A stretch of 64,000 nt of DNA, taken from contig NC_135209.1 of the NCBI RefSeq assembly GCF_050948175.1, forward strand, positions 1,302,001 through 1,366,000. The letters are read 5' to 3'. Shown here piece by piece: positions 47,949-58,655 of this stretch. The notes beneath the pieces are model-generated. The model was not told the DNA's origin and made no database searches. It saw only the letters and a list, made by a program, of their open reading frames with translations. The first letter of the stretch is position 1; every line of letters begins with the position of its first letter. This DNA is from Xylocopa sonorina. Its lineage: Eukaryota > Arthropoda > Insecta > Hymenoptera > Apidae. The position numbers were made by a program, and so were the translations under genes.

Positions 47949-48998
47949 CTACCGCTTGTTGCTGGTCTTGCTCTTAGGGCTCTCCGTGGCGCTATCGTTA
48001 GGCTCTTTCCTAGGCCGCAGGATGAAGTTCAGGTTGTGCGCGGTGTTCACGGCGTAGTAAACGTTCGCGGAGTTCGGCAGCACCATTTCACGATCGGGCA
48101 ACACTTGCGCGAGCGTGTACTGGTCAGGGCTGCCCTCTATACCTAGCTTGAGCATCGCGTTACGTATCACTTGCGGCGTCCTCTCGTTATTCGAGAGCAT
48201 GATGGATTTGTAGAGCACCACGCCCTCGGTTTCGACGTTGTCGCTCTCCATGGTGACCTTGATTATGTAGAAATCCGGGGAGCTCTTGTGCGAGTGGCTG
48301 GGGCTGGAGAGGCCAGCGGGATTGGGACTGTTCCCGTTGGCGGTGATGGCAGTCGGTGGCGCTAGTCTGTTCTGCTGGTTCCCAGTTGCCCCGCTGCCTC
48401 CGCCTGAGCTAAGCGACACGTCTAACGACGGCAGGGACGAGCTGGAGGACGAGCTGGACATCTGGGACGGCGAGGTGCGTCGATCGAGAGAGTTGTGCGG
48501 CGAGCTGGGCAGAGAATCCAGGTCGCAATAGAACTGGGAGCTGCTCGAGCTCGACGTCGACGCTATCGAGTCGTTTTTGCGATGACCCTGATGACTCTGC
48601 AAGACAAGTCTGGGCTTAGGCTTCTCGTCGAGGGGGGCGGGTGAACGGGACCGCGTTATCGAGATCAGGGAGAGCATGCTGACCTGCTTCTTCTTGCCAC
48701 GATTGCTCAGAGTGTTTCCGGGCGGCGGCGCCTCGATCTGGCAGCTTAGTTTGTACGCCTCGCGATCGTCCAGCACCACCACAGAATGGAACCAACGGTC
48801 GAACAGGGAGTCCGTGCTGAAGTTGTACGCGTTCGCCGCGCCTTGGAGCAATCTTATCCTGGCGAGTACCTCGAATTCTTTCCGCCTCTTGTCGAAATTG
48901 ATCAGACCCTCGGCTATGGTGTCCGGAATCGCGGTGTCTATCATGGTGAGATCCGTCAGGAAGGTTCCCAGGTATGGTATCGTCCCGTAACTGATATT
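47949..48998 (-). CDS. Rgl: Rgl terminal coding exon: end of RasGEF domain, Ser-rich linker, RA domain
   Basis: The exon begins after a clear acceptor (TCTCTTTGTTTAG) with NISYGTIPYLGTFLTDLTM, the conserved RasGEF block that follows the catalytic hairpin. It continues with EGLINFDKRRKEFEVLARI and the domain end REAYKLSCQIE (exon residue about 88). A long low-complexity linker follows, with two poly-Ser tracts, SPxxS motifs suited to phosphorylation and a Gly-rich stretch. The RA domain runs from DFYIIKVTMES (exon residue 242, about 48275) through NVYYAVNTAHNLNFILRPRK (about 48005). The protein ends ...SKTSNKR and stop. The frame is 350 codons including the stop, uninterrupted. Confidence 0.97.
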   Translation of the reverse strand, partial: NISYGTIPYLGTFLTDLTMIDTAIPDTIAEGLINFDKRRKEFEVLARIRLLQGAANAYNFSTDSLFDRWFHSVVVLDDREAYKLSCQIEAPPPGNTLSNRGKKKQVSMLSLISITRSRSPAPLDEKPKPRLVLQSHQGHRKNDSIASTSSSSSSQFYCDLDSLPSSPHNSLDRRTSPSQMSSSSSSSSLPSLDVSLSSGGGSGATGNQQNRLAPPTAITANGNSPNPAGLSSPSHSHKSSPDFYIIKVTMESDNVETEGVVLYKSIMLSNNERTPQVIRNAMLKLGIEGSPDQYTLAQVLPDREMVLPNSANVYYAVNTAHNLNFILRPRKEPNDSATESPKSKTSNKR

Positions 48999-51900
48999 CT
49001 AAACAAAGAGAAACCTTCAATTGCAGTTGCCAATCATTTTAATTGACGAATCCTTAACATAAGCTACGGAAAACATTTATCGTACCACTTTGCAATTTAG
49101 TATGACTTCACGAGATATTTTTAAATTAATACGAACCATAAGACGAATATAAATGACAAAGACACAGAGATCAAAATATCAATGTGACAAAAGTTAATCA
49201 ATTTCACACGGTTCGAATATTTTTACAAGACCGATCGTTAACCGTTCAATTATCGTTCTCAGTCTATTTAACCCCGTTAGATACTCTCTTTAACGATTTC
49301 GCGCTGCTGTCCGCAGGAGGCGCCAGACTTATTGAGACAATCTGTCGCTCGTGTTAAGATCAAAGCGATACGATAAACATCACCAGTGACGCACCACGGA
49401 TCAAACTTACGCCAGCGTGAGTGTTCTGCTTTTGAAACAACTTCTGCAGGTGCCTGTCGCTCCTGCCAGCGGTGTCGGCGAACTTCGCCGTGCCCTCCTT
49501 GATCAAAAGCTCCCGTTGCGTCCACGCGTTGTTCTCCTCTGAAAAGATCCTCTCCAGCTCCCTGAACAACTCGTGTTTCTCTCTGGGCATACACTGCCAA
49601 CACTTCTCCAACCTGTACACTGGGTTACTCTGAAGGCCAGATACGATGGCTTTCAAGCTGCTGAAATTCTTGAGCACGCGCAATTCCTGAGCAATGTCGA
49701 TCCAGGTCTCGAGGGTCCTGGCTCGCTCCTGGGATCTCAGCGTCGGTTCCATCAGAATGGTGGATATGACTCGAAGCGAGACGGCGTTGAATTGGTTCAC
49801 GGTGGCCAGTACGGTGGCTGCTTCGTGACTCCTCGAGCGATCCCTTCTGGACCAAACAGCGCCCAGACATTGATGGGCGACGAGTTTCTTGAACACCTCT
49901 GCGTCCATGCGGGTCAACTGCTCGGCGAAGTGTCGACGCGGGACGTCGGGGAAGCTGTAGCTCGTCCAGTGATCCACGATCGGATCCGGAGAGCCACGCG
50001 GCAGTCGACCATTGTCGTACACCATACAAGAATCTGGAATAGAACAGATGATTGGTAATCGTTCTCCTCTCGCGTGTTAAAGAGAAGTTTGAATAAGTCG
50101 CATGTATTTTGGAAATATACGTTGGTTAATTAGATAGATGAATCGTGTCTGTTGTAGCAAATTACAAGTTAACGCATTTATCGGGAGAGACATGCCAAAT
50201 TGTGATACGCGGCATGGCAAACATCCGGTCGACGTGCAGCGTTGTTGCAAAAGTGACGAATGAAATGCCACATATGGCACGCACGTTGATATAGATACAA
50301 GTATTGAATCACCGTGCGAAAGCTATTCGAAAAATTTTCATGACATCAATTTTTTTCTCGCTATCTCGGTCGAATTCTAAATCTCAGGCTTTGAGATTAT
50401 TTTTAACCCCTTGGATTCACATATTGCGCTTGTATGTTGCCATGCAATCGCCATTCTACATTTTGTTATCATATGTATATATTTACATTAGTATTATATT
50501 CTAGAGACCCTTGTTCCAATGTATTCTTTTATTTTCTGCCTAAATGTAAATACGTGTACTCGTAAACCAGGATTACATATTGATAAATATTTTGAGCGAT
50601 ATCATAGGATACAAAATTAGAAAACATAAATTTTTTAACATTACTTGTATCATTTTTACTTTCTCGCTTCTTCACAGTTGTTTTTATTTTTTTTTATATG
50701 TTTTATAGGTACTGTAATGCAAGATTGTATTTTCGAGAGGAATATTGAAGCGTCTTTCTGGAGCCAGAACTATATTTCATATCCTAAATGTTATGTAATA
50801 AAAAATATACTAAAGCCTCATATTTTACGTAGTACAGCATTATTTTATAGCTTTTATTATTCCTGTGTGTCTTATATGTTCCTTCCAATTTAGAAGTTAG
50901 TGTTATCTACTTTTTTTTTAATTTTGAAAAATGCAAATTTATATACACATTACATAGATTTTCAAAATTTGTGTATTACTTTAATATTTTTCATTAAATC
51001 GACTAGTTAAGATGTAATACAAGAAATGTTTTCATCTTGATTGAATACGAAAAATAATTCCCAAATATAAATACGAGATAACAAGATTAATTAAAATTTG
51101 AAAAAGTTGTACAAACGAAGGGCGAAACGTAAAATAATTATTTATATAAAAAAAATTGTTTAATGAACCACGTTTCTATGACTAACTAAAAAATATAAAA
51201 TAATTTCTCCTAGCCCCACAGAAATAATCTTGAAAATTTTTGGTTCTGAATTTTTAATAGTTACAAAAATACTTGTAAGATGAAACGTATGCAATAGATA
51301 ATCGATGCTCGAATAGTTCACTTAAGTCATTAACAATTTTATTATATGCATCCCACGTTTTTCATTTTAAATTCTACAATTATTTTCATAGCTATTCAAA
51401 ATACCCAGTCACAAATTTTCAAGACTACCTTTATAGAGCTGGCAGATTTTTTTCTCCTTTTTCTTCCTTCACTTCGCTATTTATATTATCATTATTATTA
51501 TTTTTCCTTTTCTCTTTCTTCGTCCTTCACTTCATCATTAAATTATTACTATAATTATTTTCCTTTCTTTTCCTCCTTTACTTCCTTCTTTTTTTTCGCC
51601 ACTTTCCTCATTAACAAATATTTTATTGTCATTTCTTTAATTATTCTTTTATCACTTCTATCAAAACTTATAATTCTGATTACTAATACAGACTCCAAAA
51701 ATCGAGGTCCCTAAACTATACCCTAAGTTTAGTAATAGGGTTCTAAGACAGCCAGACAAGAAAGCGAGTTAATATTCCAGTGTCACCCATTCCTAAGCCA
51801 CTTTAAAGTTTCAAGTCTCTACCTAATCTGGAAGTTAATACAAAATCAATTGCAAAATTAGTATCAAACGTACAAAAAGACGGACAAGAAAGCGAGTTAA

Positions 51901-52658
51901 AAAAGAAAAACGTTCTTATAAAATACAACGAACAAGTGTATACTGTTTGATATCGATAACATCGTGAAACATCCTGTTAAGAAGCAATTCCGCGGAACGC
52001 AGGCTCGACTCGAAAGTCTCCTTACCGATTTGATCTTCGCACTGAAACCTGTGCAAGCGATGCCTTGCCTTGAGCTCGAGCTCCGAGCCAGGAAGCCGTC
52101 GATGCGTGAAGTCCAGGAGCCTGGTGAGCAAAGGGTGACTCGGCGGCGACTTCCAATCGCCTGGATACGCGTCCAGCCAAACGTGCAGGGCCTGCACCAG
52201 CGTCTTCCGGTGCTGTTCACCTGTGAGCGCGCCGGAACCCTCGTCGAGCGCGTCGTACCTCGCCAGCAGCAACTCGAGGACCTCGCGCGGCGTCGTGAAC
52301 GCCCGATACGTCGCCAGGAAGACGTTTATGTACGTCGACTCGAGTTCCCCGTCGTCGTTCGCCAAACTCTCGACCAGCCGCTGCACCGTGCCGGCCTTCA
52401 GGAAACGCACCCTGACCGTCTCCCATTCCAAGTGCGAGATCTCGTCGTCGGAGTCCTGCGATGAAAATGCAACAATTTTTATTCCACGCGTTTACGAATT
52501 TTCGAAATTTCCCACAGCTTTGATACTTTACACCCTATTCCTAAAATTTCGATATTTTACACCCACTTGTAGAGAAGTTTGTGAAATTTGTAGTTTTTTA
52601 CGATTTTTTAGAGAAATGTGGAATTGTTGAATGGAGAAGGAGAGAGTGAGAGAGAAAT

Positions 52659-52689
<31 letters not shown>

Positions 52690-52697
52690 GAGAGGGG

Positions 52698-52735
<38 letters not shown>

Positions 52736-54097
52736 GACGAATAGAAAGGAATAGATAAAGGAGCTATTTCTTTTGGAAATGGAATAAGTCTACTTCTGAG
52801 AGAAAATAAGTAGTTTTAGTGAAATATAGATCTCCTTTTTTACACATTGAATGGAGCACGATTCCTTCATTCATTAATTACAACAATTTTAGCTATAAAT
52901 TATTATTTTAGAAAATGGCATAAGTCCATTGGTAATACACAATTTTCGAAAACAGAAAAAGGAAATAGATTTCTTTTATATGCAATTGAAACGAAAAGAT
53001 TATACCTCTGAACCAAATCTCTAGAAGAGGCAATATCAAAAAGAAAAATAAATATAAAATGATTGATAACGCCAAATTTTCTGCAGAACCTGTACTTTAG
53101 AACCTATAATTTGGAAAACGTGGAAGGTCTAAAAATTTCAGTAAAATTGCCATGTATATAATATAAAGCTCAAATATCTATATCAAGATAGGAATATGGT
53201 AATACGATGAGTCTACTGGCTTGCATATCTTCAATTTACTATGAATACTTCGCTAGATTAAATGTAAAGGAGAAATAGGTTTAAAATATAAATATGAATT
53301 CATTATTTTTAGTTATCTTCAGAATCTTTAGCTATCTTAAGTTATCTCTAGAAGTAATGTACTTTTTACCCTTGTCCTTTTATAACATAACAAATCAATT
53401 CTTAATAAACTCGATTATTCGAGTACTCACATGTCCTACTTTGATTATTATTTTTCCCATTAGAAACTCCACCTCAAAAAAGCTAACTTCTATAAAAATA
53501 AGAATTTAACCCTCTATAGACTCGCGTAAATTTCAAATAACAATTAATATATCGACATTTTGCCAAGCAATTCTAGCTTTTTCAAACGTATACGTCTCGA
53601 AAATAACTAATAGCAATATTGATGACAGTTATCAGCATTACTACCCAGAAGTATCAAAGTTAATACATTGCAAGTTATCTGCAAATAAAAAAAAATTTAG
53701 CCTATAGAATATCAAATCCACCCCTGTTTCAATTGAATATAATTAATTATTATCAAATGTGGTACAAGCCCATTTATACCTAAAAAGATCACATTCACCT
53801 TCAATACTTTTATCGATTACCATTGCACAATAAAATTAAACAGATTCGCAGCGTTAATAGTATCACTCAAATCGATGAAAACCAATTAAATTTTTTACCA
53901 ATTCTCCACTCTCGAATCAATTAAAAATCACAAATGATCGTTTATCTAAATGGACTTCTACCACGTTGAACAGCTCGAATCCAGATCCTTACCGATGCAG
54001 AGAGGCTCCTGGTCGGCCTGTGGTAGCGGACCTTCTTCAGGTACACCGTGTATATGACGCCATCGCCCCTTTCCTCGCCCCATAAACGCCACGTGGG
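47949..54097 (-). CDS. Rgl: Ral guanine nucleotide dissociation stimulator-like (RalGDS/RGL), last four coding exons
   Basis: Four minus-strand coding segments join in frame: 53993-54097, about 51927-52455, 49411-50033 and 47949-48998 (stop at 47949-47951), giving about 768 residues without the missing N-terminus. Domain order is a conserved WRLWGEE...YTVYLKKV block, the Ras exchanger motif (REM), the catalytic RasGEF/CDC25 domain, a Ser-rich linker and a Ras-association (RA) domain. This is the arrangement of RalGDS/RGL proteins, which bind Ras-family GTP forms through RA and activate Ral by GDP release, linking Ras or Rap signalling to Ral. The first coding exon and promoter lie upstream of 54097 and could not be identified. 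Introns of 412, about 1,893 and 1,537 bases separate the exons. Assignment to the family is secure; the symbol follows the insect orthologue. Confidence 0.95.
48999..49410 (-). other. Rgl intron (412 bp)
   Basis: Bounded by donor GGC|GTAAGT at 49411/49410 and acceptor TTTAG| at 48999. AT-rich with no further feature. Confidence 0.9.
49411..50033 (-). CDS. Rgl: Rgl coding exon: catalytic RasGEF (CDC25) domain
   Basis: 623 bases, entered with two bases of a split codon after acceptor TTCTATTCCAG and ended by a strong donor GTAAGT. Recognisable RalGDS-type blocks in order: FAEQLTRMDAEVFKKLVAHQ, CLGAVWSRRDRS, TVNQFNAVSLRVISTIL, LETWIDIAQELRVLKNFSSL (conserved structural core), KAIVSGLQSNPVYRLEKCW and IFSEENNAWTQRELLIKEGT with KFAD. 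These correspond to the family blocks that form the Ral-binding cleft and the helical hairpin that opens the nucleotide site. No disruption is seen. Confidence 0.97.
50034..51926 (-). other. Rgl intron (about 1.9 kb)
   Basis: AT-rich. 51440-51600 is a pyrimidine-rich stretch with an approximately 80-bp internal duplication (CTTTCTTCGTCCTTCACTTC-like units), which explains a spurious 122-codon plus-strand frame. The phrase GACAAGAAAGCGAGTTAA occurs twice (about 51755 and 51882). Confidence 0.8.
51927..52455 (-). CDS. Rgl: Rgl coding exon: Ras exchanger motif (REM, RasGEF N-terminal) domain
   Basis: Begins after acceptor TTTTCATCGCAG with DSDDEISHLEWETVRVRFLK, continues AGTVQRLVESL, then TYINVFLATYRAFTTPREVL, ELLLARYDAL, LHVWLDAYPGDW and LLDFTHRRLPGSELELKARH. 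These are the conserved REM blocks that brace the catalytic domain in Ras-family exchange factors. The 3' boundary is uncertain: to match the split codon at the next exon the splice must leave one base, which allows a donor after 51930 or after 51927, neither with a strong consensus. I give 51927; a small unseen exon is possible. Confidence 0.9.
52636..52738 (+). repeat. (GA)n microsatellite, imperfect
   Basis: About 100 bases of GAGAGA runs interrupted by AAATA and GGGGGAGAG, inside the Rgl intron. Confidence 0.97.
52770..53500 (+). repeat. dispersed repeat family R, copy 3
   Basis: Contains AAGTAGTTTTAGTGAAATAT, then TTTTAGAAAATGGCATAAG and TCCATTGGTAATACACAATT, ATAGATTTCTTTTATATGCA, AACCAAATCTCTAGAAGAGG, ATATGGTAATACGATGAGTC, GAATTCATTATTTTTAGTTA, GAATCTTTAGCTATCTTAAG and TTCTTAATAAACTCGATTA. 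The same blocks occur in the same order at 27850-28540, and some at 33655-33980. Confidence 0.8.
53993..54097 (-). CDS. Rgl: Rgl coding exon: conserved N-terminal block
   Basis: 35 codons between a good acceptor (CCTTTTACTTTGCAG) and donor (TCG|GTAAGG). The peptide is PTWRLWGEERGDGVIYTVYL then KKVRYHRPTRSLSAS, matching the pre-REM block of RalGDS/RGL proteins. Phase is zero at both ends, so it splices in frame to DSDDEISHLEW in the next exon. It lacks an ATG, so at least one more coding exon is upstream. Confidence 0.93.
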
Positions 54098-56322
54098 CTG
54101 CAAAGTAAAAGGAAACGGCAAAAGTTAGGAGGAGAAAAAGGCAGACGTCCGGACGAGGGTTCGGTGGGCGGTGACAACCGGCTGCACGACGAGCACCACG
54201 CGGCAGAACCGCTGGGGATGATTTACGCTGCTAATTTCACCAGCCAGCACACCCCCGCTCGCGACCATCTCTTTAATAGGGACGAGGCTAATCAATGGAC
54301 GTCGCGTACGAGGCAGATTTATTTCAATAATCGACTTCCACCGCGACGTTTACCTCGAGTGCGCGTATCACGATTTGAATCGCGAATTACCCGGATCAGA
54401 CGCTTCGTTAGCGTGTAATTCTAGCCTGGATAATTTTATGCTCGTCTCCTTGGAGGATTTAAAAGATTCTTTTTTAAATACAAAATTGCCCGCGTCGAGA
54501 CGAGGGCAAGTTAAGAGCAGTTGAAAATGTTAAAATTCCAGTTTTCTTTTCTCGCTGGAGAGAGTTGCAGGTGCAGAGATTGGACCGCTCGCCAGATGTC
54601 GAATTCTTTCTGTTCGAAATGGTATACGATGCTCGAGTAGCTCGTTGGACACGTCACGTGTACGCTGAATCGAGTTTTTGAAAACTGAGTTGCAATATAC
54701 TTTCGTGACTTTCGAAGCGAGACGTGCAGAACACGGATGCAACGTACACCCGTTATATTACTGTACTGTCGGAAGCTGGAAGACGCGTAAATAGTTTGGA
54801 GAGAGCAACGAAGCAGATTGCGAGATTAAATTTCTTAAAAAGACGAGGAGCGATGGAATCTTAAGTAATTACGTTTTGTATCAAATAATTGTTTAATTAA
54901 CTGTAAGCACCAGTTGCCTACAGAGCAAACGTTTAATTAAACGATATTAGCTACCAAAATAGAAATACCAATGTTGCGTGAATATTAATTCACGCATGTT
55001 TGTTAATTGCTACAAAATCTACACAAAAATCACAAACACCCATCACAATTAATCAGTTTCCATTTATTTTACCCTCTACTCGCGTCGTTATCGAAAAACC
55101 AGCTAACCACCGAAAATACACCTCCATCTCTCGCAACGAGAAAAAGAGAACGAATCATCAACAAATCGAAACCTTGACTTTGTTTCACCGCCAGATACTC
55201 GCTGGTTATTTTCAACCTCCGCGGTTACACGAAATTCCAAACGTCGACCGACAATGGCCACCGTCTGCTTTTTAACAGTTGGCTCCAGATGGAGCCCTTG
55301 TTTCCCACTCCGCCACGCGGAGTCGCTAGCGTGCGAGAGGATTCCCGTTCGAGGAGAAGAGAATAAAAAAGGAGACAGAAGGAGACGAGTCGAAGACGCA
55401 GCGTAGAACGCGTACGCGAATAGATTTCAGGGGAAACGAACGGCCCCAGGGCGTTCTGTCCGCGCGGTTCACTTCCGGAGGCCATCGCGATATCATCGCG
55501 GAACGATAAACACGGAACGATAGGGGAGCATCGTCCAGATCTCTATCCAGCCGGTGTTTTACTCGCGATACGGTACCGTAAGCCTCGAGCGTGCCTCGAA
55601 AATTGTTAATTGCAGCCGCGATCAACTCTAATTACGAGAGACGCAGCTGATCTCCGCTCGTTAGAGCCTGCCTCGTGTACTACGTATGAATGGAGATAAT
55701 TTATTCGCGATGAAAGAAAACGTTAACGTTTCACGGCCTCGTTAGAGCTCGTGCTCGTTCTTTAATTACCGTTGCTGGAGATACTGGTCACGGGTTCGTG
55801 GTACCGTGTTAATGGCCCACGGGTTTATTTTACCCTAAAGGGTAACAAACCCTTCGTCGATCATCATTCTTTGCTTGATTTGTAATATTTTACCCTTTGC
55901 GTTCATTTGGCGAGTTGAATTGTTTAAAAATTACGAGGATGTAGATTAGAGAATGTGTTGTGCTAGTTTGCGATGTAAATTTGAAGGAATGTAAGTTAAA
56001 ATATTCCTTTCTGACGAGATAGTTCAATTTTGACTGGAAAGAACGAGATTTGTTGTAATAATTTCGTTCTTACGATGAGAATTCGAGTATTTCAGTACGT
56101 AATGTACTGCAATATTCGCAATTAACATCTTATAGATAATATTCCTTCCTTTTTATCCCCACTCAACATCAGTAAAAAAAATAGTATAAGTTTAAGTATA
56201 AGTTTCATAAATAGTATAAATAATATATAGTAATAATATATAGTAAATAATATATAATAAATATAAGTTGCATAAATATAAATTGCAGATTCTCCTTTGA
56301 AATAAATTTCAAACAAAACACT
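54098..56322. other. upstream of the last identified Rgl exon; probably intron; no exon seen
   Basis: Since Rgl must begin further upstream, this stretch is probably intronic. CpG-containing DNA at 54150-54400 and 55200-55650 carries frames without motifs. 56170-56290 is an AT-rich low-complexity stretch (TATAATATATAGTAA-like). Confidence 0.4.
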
Positions 56323-56784
56323 TTAACCAGTTAACTGTTCTTGACGAGTATACTCGTCCTGAAGAAAGTGCAAGATTTTGTATTATAACGAGTATATTCG
56401 TTTAAAGTAAAAAGTAGTGGCAATTTGCAGTTCAAATTGCAATTTTAGTGAGAACTAAAATATATTTGTAAATTTCAAGATGTTTGAAATATTTTCAGGG
56501 CAAACAACAACTAAAAGTTTTCGTAAATAATTATTATTTAAAAAAACCACATATACTATGAATTATTTTTATGTAAATGTATCGTTGCCTTTTATTAGTC
56601 ACCACTAAAGTAATTACGGATTCATATACTGTTTTAGGCTATGCTAATAACTGGTCATTTCATTAGAAGCTAATTCCATGTTATACGAACTCTGTGTTTG
56701 ACGAGTATACTCGTCGTCGCTAAATTTGTGCGATGCAGGTCAGATACGCATTTTTCAAAAAAGTCAAAACAGTTAACCAGTTAA
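56323..56784. mobile_element. TTAA-flanked miniature element, 462 bp
   Basis: Left end TTAACCAGTTAACTGTT; right end read inward TTAACTGGTTAACTGTT, differing at two positions. The perfect 16-bp palindrome GACGAGTATACTCGTC occurs at 56343-56358, 16 bp inside the left TTAA, and again at 56700-56715. A related near-palindrome AACGAGTATATTCGTT lies near 56388. The interior is non-coding. Confidence 0.88.
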
Positions 56785-58064
56785 ACAGTAAGAAGTTATT
56801 AATAACGAAGTTAAAAAATAATTTGGAATACTATTAATAGCGATTATAATAAATTAAATCATCTAAATACGTCGTTCTATACAGCCACAGTTGTACATTT
56901 GTATACTTAATAAAAAATCCTAAAATATAAAGAATACAGAAATAAAAAAAAAGTATAGAAATTACACAGAATGTTTAAAAGACGAAACAATCATTTCTCT
57001 CTTATTTTTTCTTATAAGGCCGCAAGATTAATCAGAACGACTCGTAAGGGGTTGAAAAATAAATCTTCACCCTCTGTGCAAAGCTTTCGCGAGGAACTCG
57101 AACCGAATAAAAGTGCAGACATTGAAAGATCGAAAAAGAAAAAGTTCTTAAAACTCGAAGAAACCACTGTCGTCGCGTTTTCTCCTCCCCTACCCTCAAC
57201 CGTACCAGCGAATCTCGAAATCAGATGTTCTCTTCTAAAAGTCAGAAGTCCCAAGCGGTTCGAACTTTCTACGCGACCATCAACGTTAAAACTTCCAAAT
57301 ATCCGAGGCACGGCGAACTTCCACTCTTTAACATTTAAAGAATCTCTGGCGTCCACAAACTAACAACTGACGCGAAAATCTCCCCCCAATTATCAACGCG
57401 TAATTAATTTCTGGCGACGAGGCGAATCTTCTAATTTCTTGACCAACGTGGATTTCAAATCTAAGATTTCTCAACGCAGCTGCAATTACGCGTTCGTGGA
57501 CAGTTCCAAGGGAGCAAATTGAGGGACCTTCAAAGGAGCAGGGACCACCAGAAATAGGACTGTCGCTTGTTGCTTCGTTTTGCGACGCTAAACGCGTCAG
57601 CCAAGTTATCCGTGGCCCCTCCGTCGGATAACTTGCATACGAAACAACAAGAGAATCGTAATATGCACCCCTCTTGTTCCTCCGTGCGAGAGGAATATCC
57701 CAGAACCCGTACAAGACCCCGTTCCATTCCCCTCGCCACGAGTCGTGGCCGTCTGGCTTTCTTTTACCTTCGAGGCTAAGCTACGGAATCGACTGAACCG
57801 TGTCATTGCCGTTCCTCGTTTCTGTTGCTTCGACATTCTACGTTCGCAACGTAATTGCTCCCGATGGAGCGGCGTTGCGACGGAGTCAGTCGGATCGATG
57901 CCAAATCGCACCGAAAGAGGGCCTTCCCGCGTGAAAAACGAAAGTGCTGCTCGGTTGTTTCGTTGGGTTTGCCGCGAAACTAATTGGCGCCCTCGAAGCT
58001 GCTATTCTTCGCAGTTGGAAGAAGAATTAGATGGGACTTTGAAGGAGATTTAAAGTGCGAACAT
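56785..58064. other. no supported gene
   Basis: A 130-codon plus-strand frame at 56971-57363 is Lys/Arg-rich and overlaps a 114-codon minus-strand frame; neither has a known domain. Splice context is not convincing. Left unassigned. Confidence 0.35.
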
Positions 58065-58655
58065 GGCTGACGATAAACGATCCAGATAAGAGTGAAATAT
58101 CAATTCAATTGAAGAGGGCAAAGGGGAGAAATTTAAACTACTTAATTGAGCAAGATAATGGTTAATCGTCATAGACATTTTGCTAAAAATTTCAAACTTT
58201 CAAATATCCATTTTCTCATCCCTTTTCTCTAATCTTCCATTGTTGTTTCAAATATCCATTTTCTCTAATCTTCTAGAATCATTAATTCACGAACATCAAG
58301 CTCGCGACGAAGTCGTGGTGTTTAATTTTCAAGCGCGCTTCAAAGAAGTCCCGTTTCTTGGCTGACGATAAAGGATCCAGATAAGAGTGAAATATCAATT
58401 CAATTGAAGAGGTCAAAGGGGAAAAATTCAAGCTATTTGATTAAGTAAGATAATGGTTAATCGTAGACATTTTGCTAAAAATTTCAAACTTTCAATTATC
58501 CATTTTCTCATCCCCTTTTCTCTAATCTTCCATTGTTGTTCCAAATATCCATTTTCTTTAATCTTTTAGAATTATTAATTCACGACCATCGAGCTCGCGA
58601 CGAAGTCGTGGTGTTTAATTTTCAAGCGCGCTTCAAAGAAGTCCCGTTTCTTTTT
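58065..58655 (+). repeat. 295-bp direct tandem duplication
   Basis: GGCTGACGATAAAxGATCCAG starts at 58065 and again at 58360, and the following 290 bases correspond almost base for base (GAGTGAAATATCAATTCAAT, TTTGCTAAAAATTTCAAACT, GCTCGCGACGAAGTCGTGGT, AAGCGCGCTTCAAAGAAGTC). Identity is about 95% by eye. Inside each copy a shorter unit, AAATATCCATTTTCTCxxTC, is itself repeated. Confidence 0.95.

Larger units (their letters stand above)
52456..53992 (-). other. Rgl intron (1,537 bp) with microsatellite and dispersed repeat
   Basis: Bounded by donor TCG|GTAAGG and acceptor TCGCAG. It holds the GA microsatellite at 52636-52738 and a copy of dispersed repeat R at 52770-53500. A TTAACCCTCTATAGACTCG at 53507 resembles a TTAA-element end, without a partner. 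Confidence 0.85.

Noticed and set aside
48171..49046. Plus-strand and second minus-strand frames across the Rgl exons
   Set aside because: They are antisense or shifted shadows of the conserved Rgl coding exon.
51346..51714. 122-codon plus-strand frame inside the Rgl intron
   Set aside because: It comes from a pyrimidine-rich low-complexity stretch with poly-Phe/Ser/Tyr content.
56971..57363. 130-codon basic plus-strand frame
   Set aside because: Overlapped by a 114-codon opposite frame and without recognisable features; could be chance in locally GC-richer DNA.
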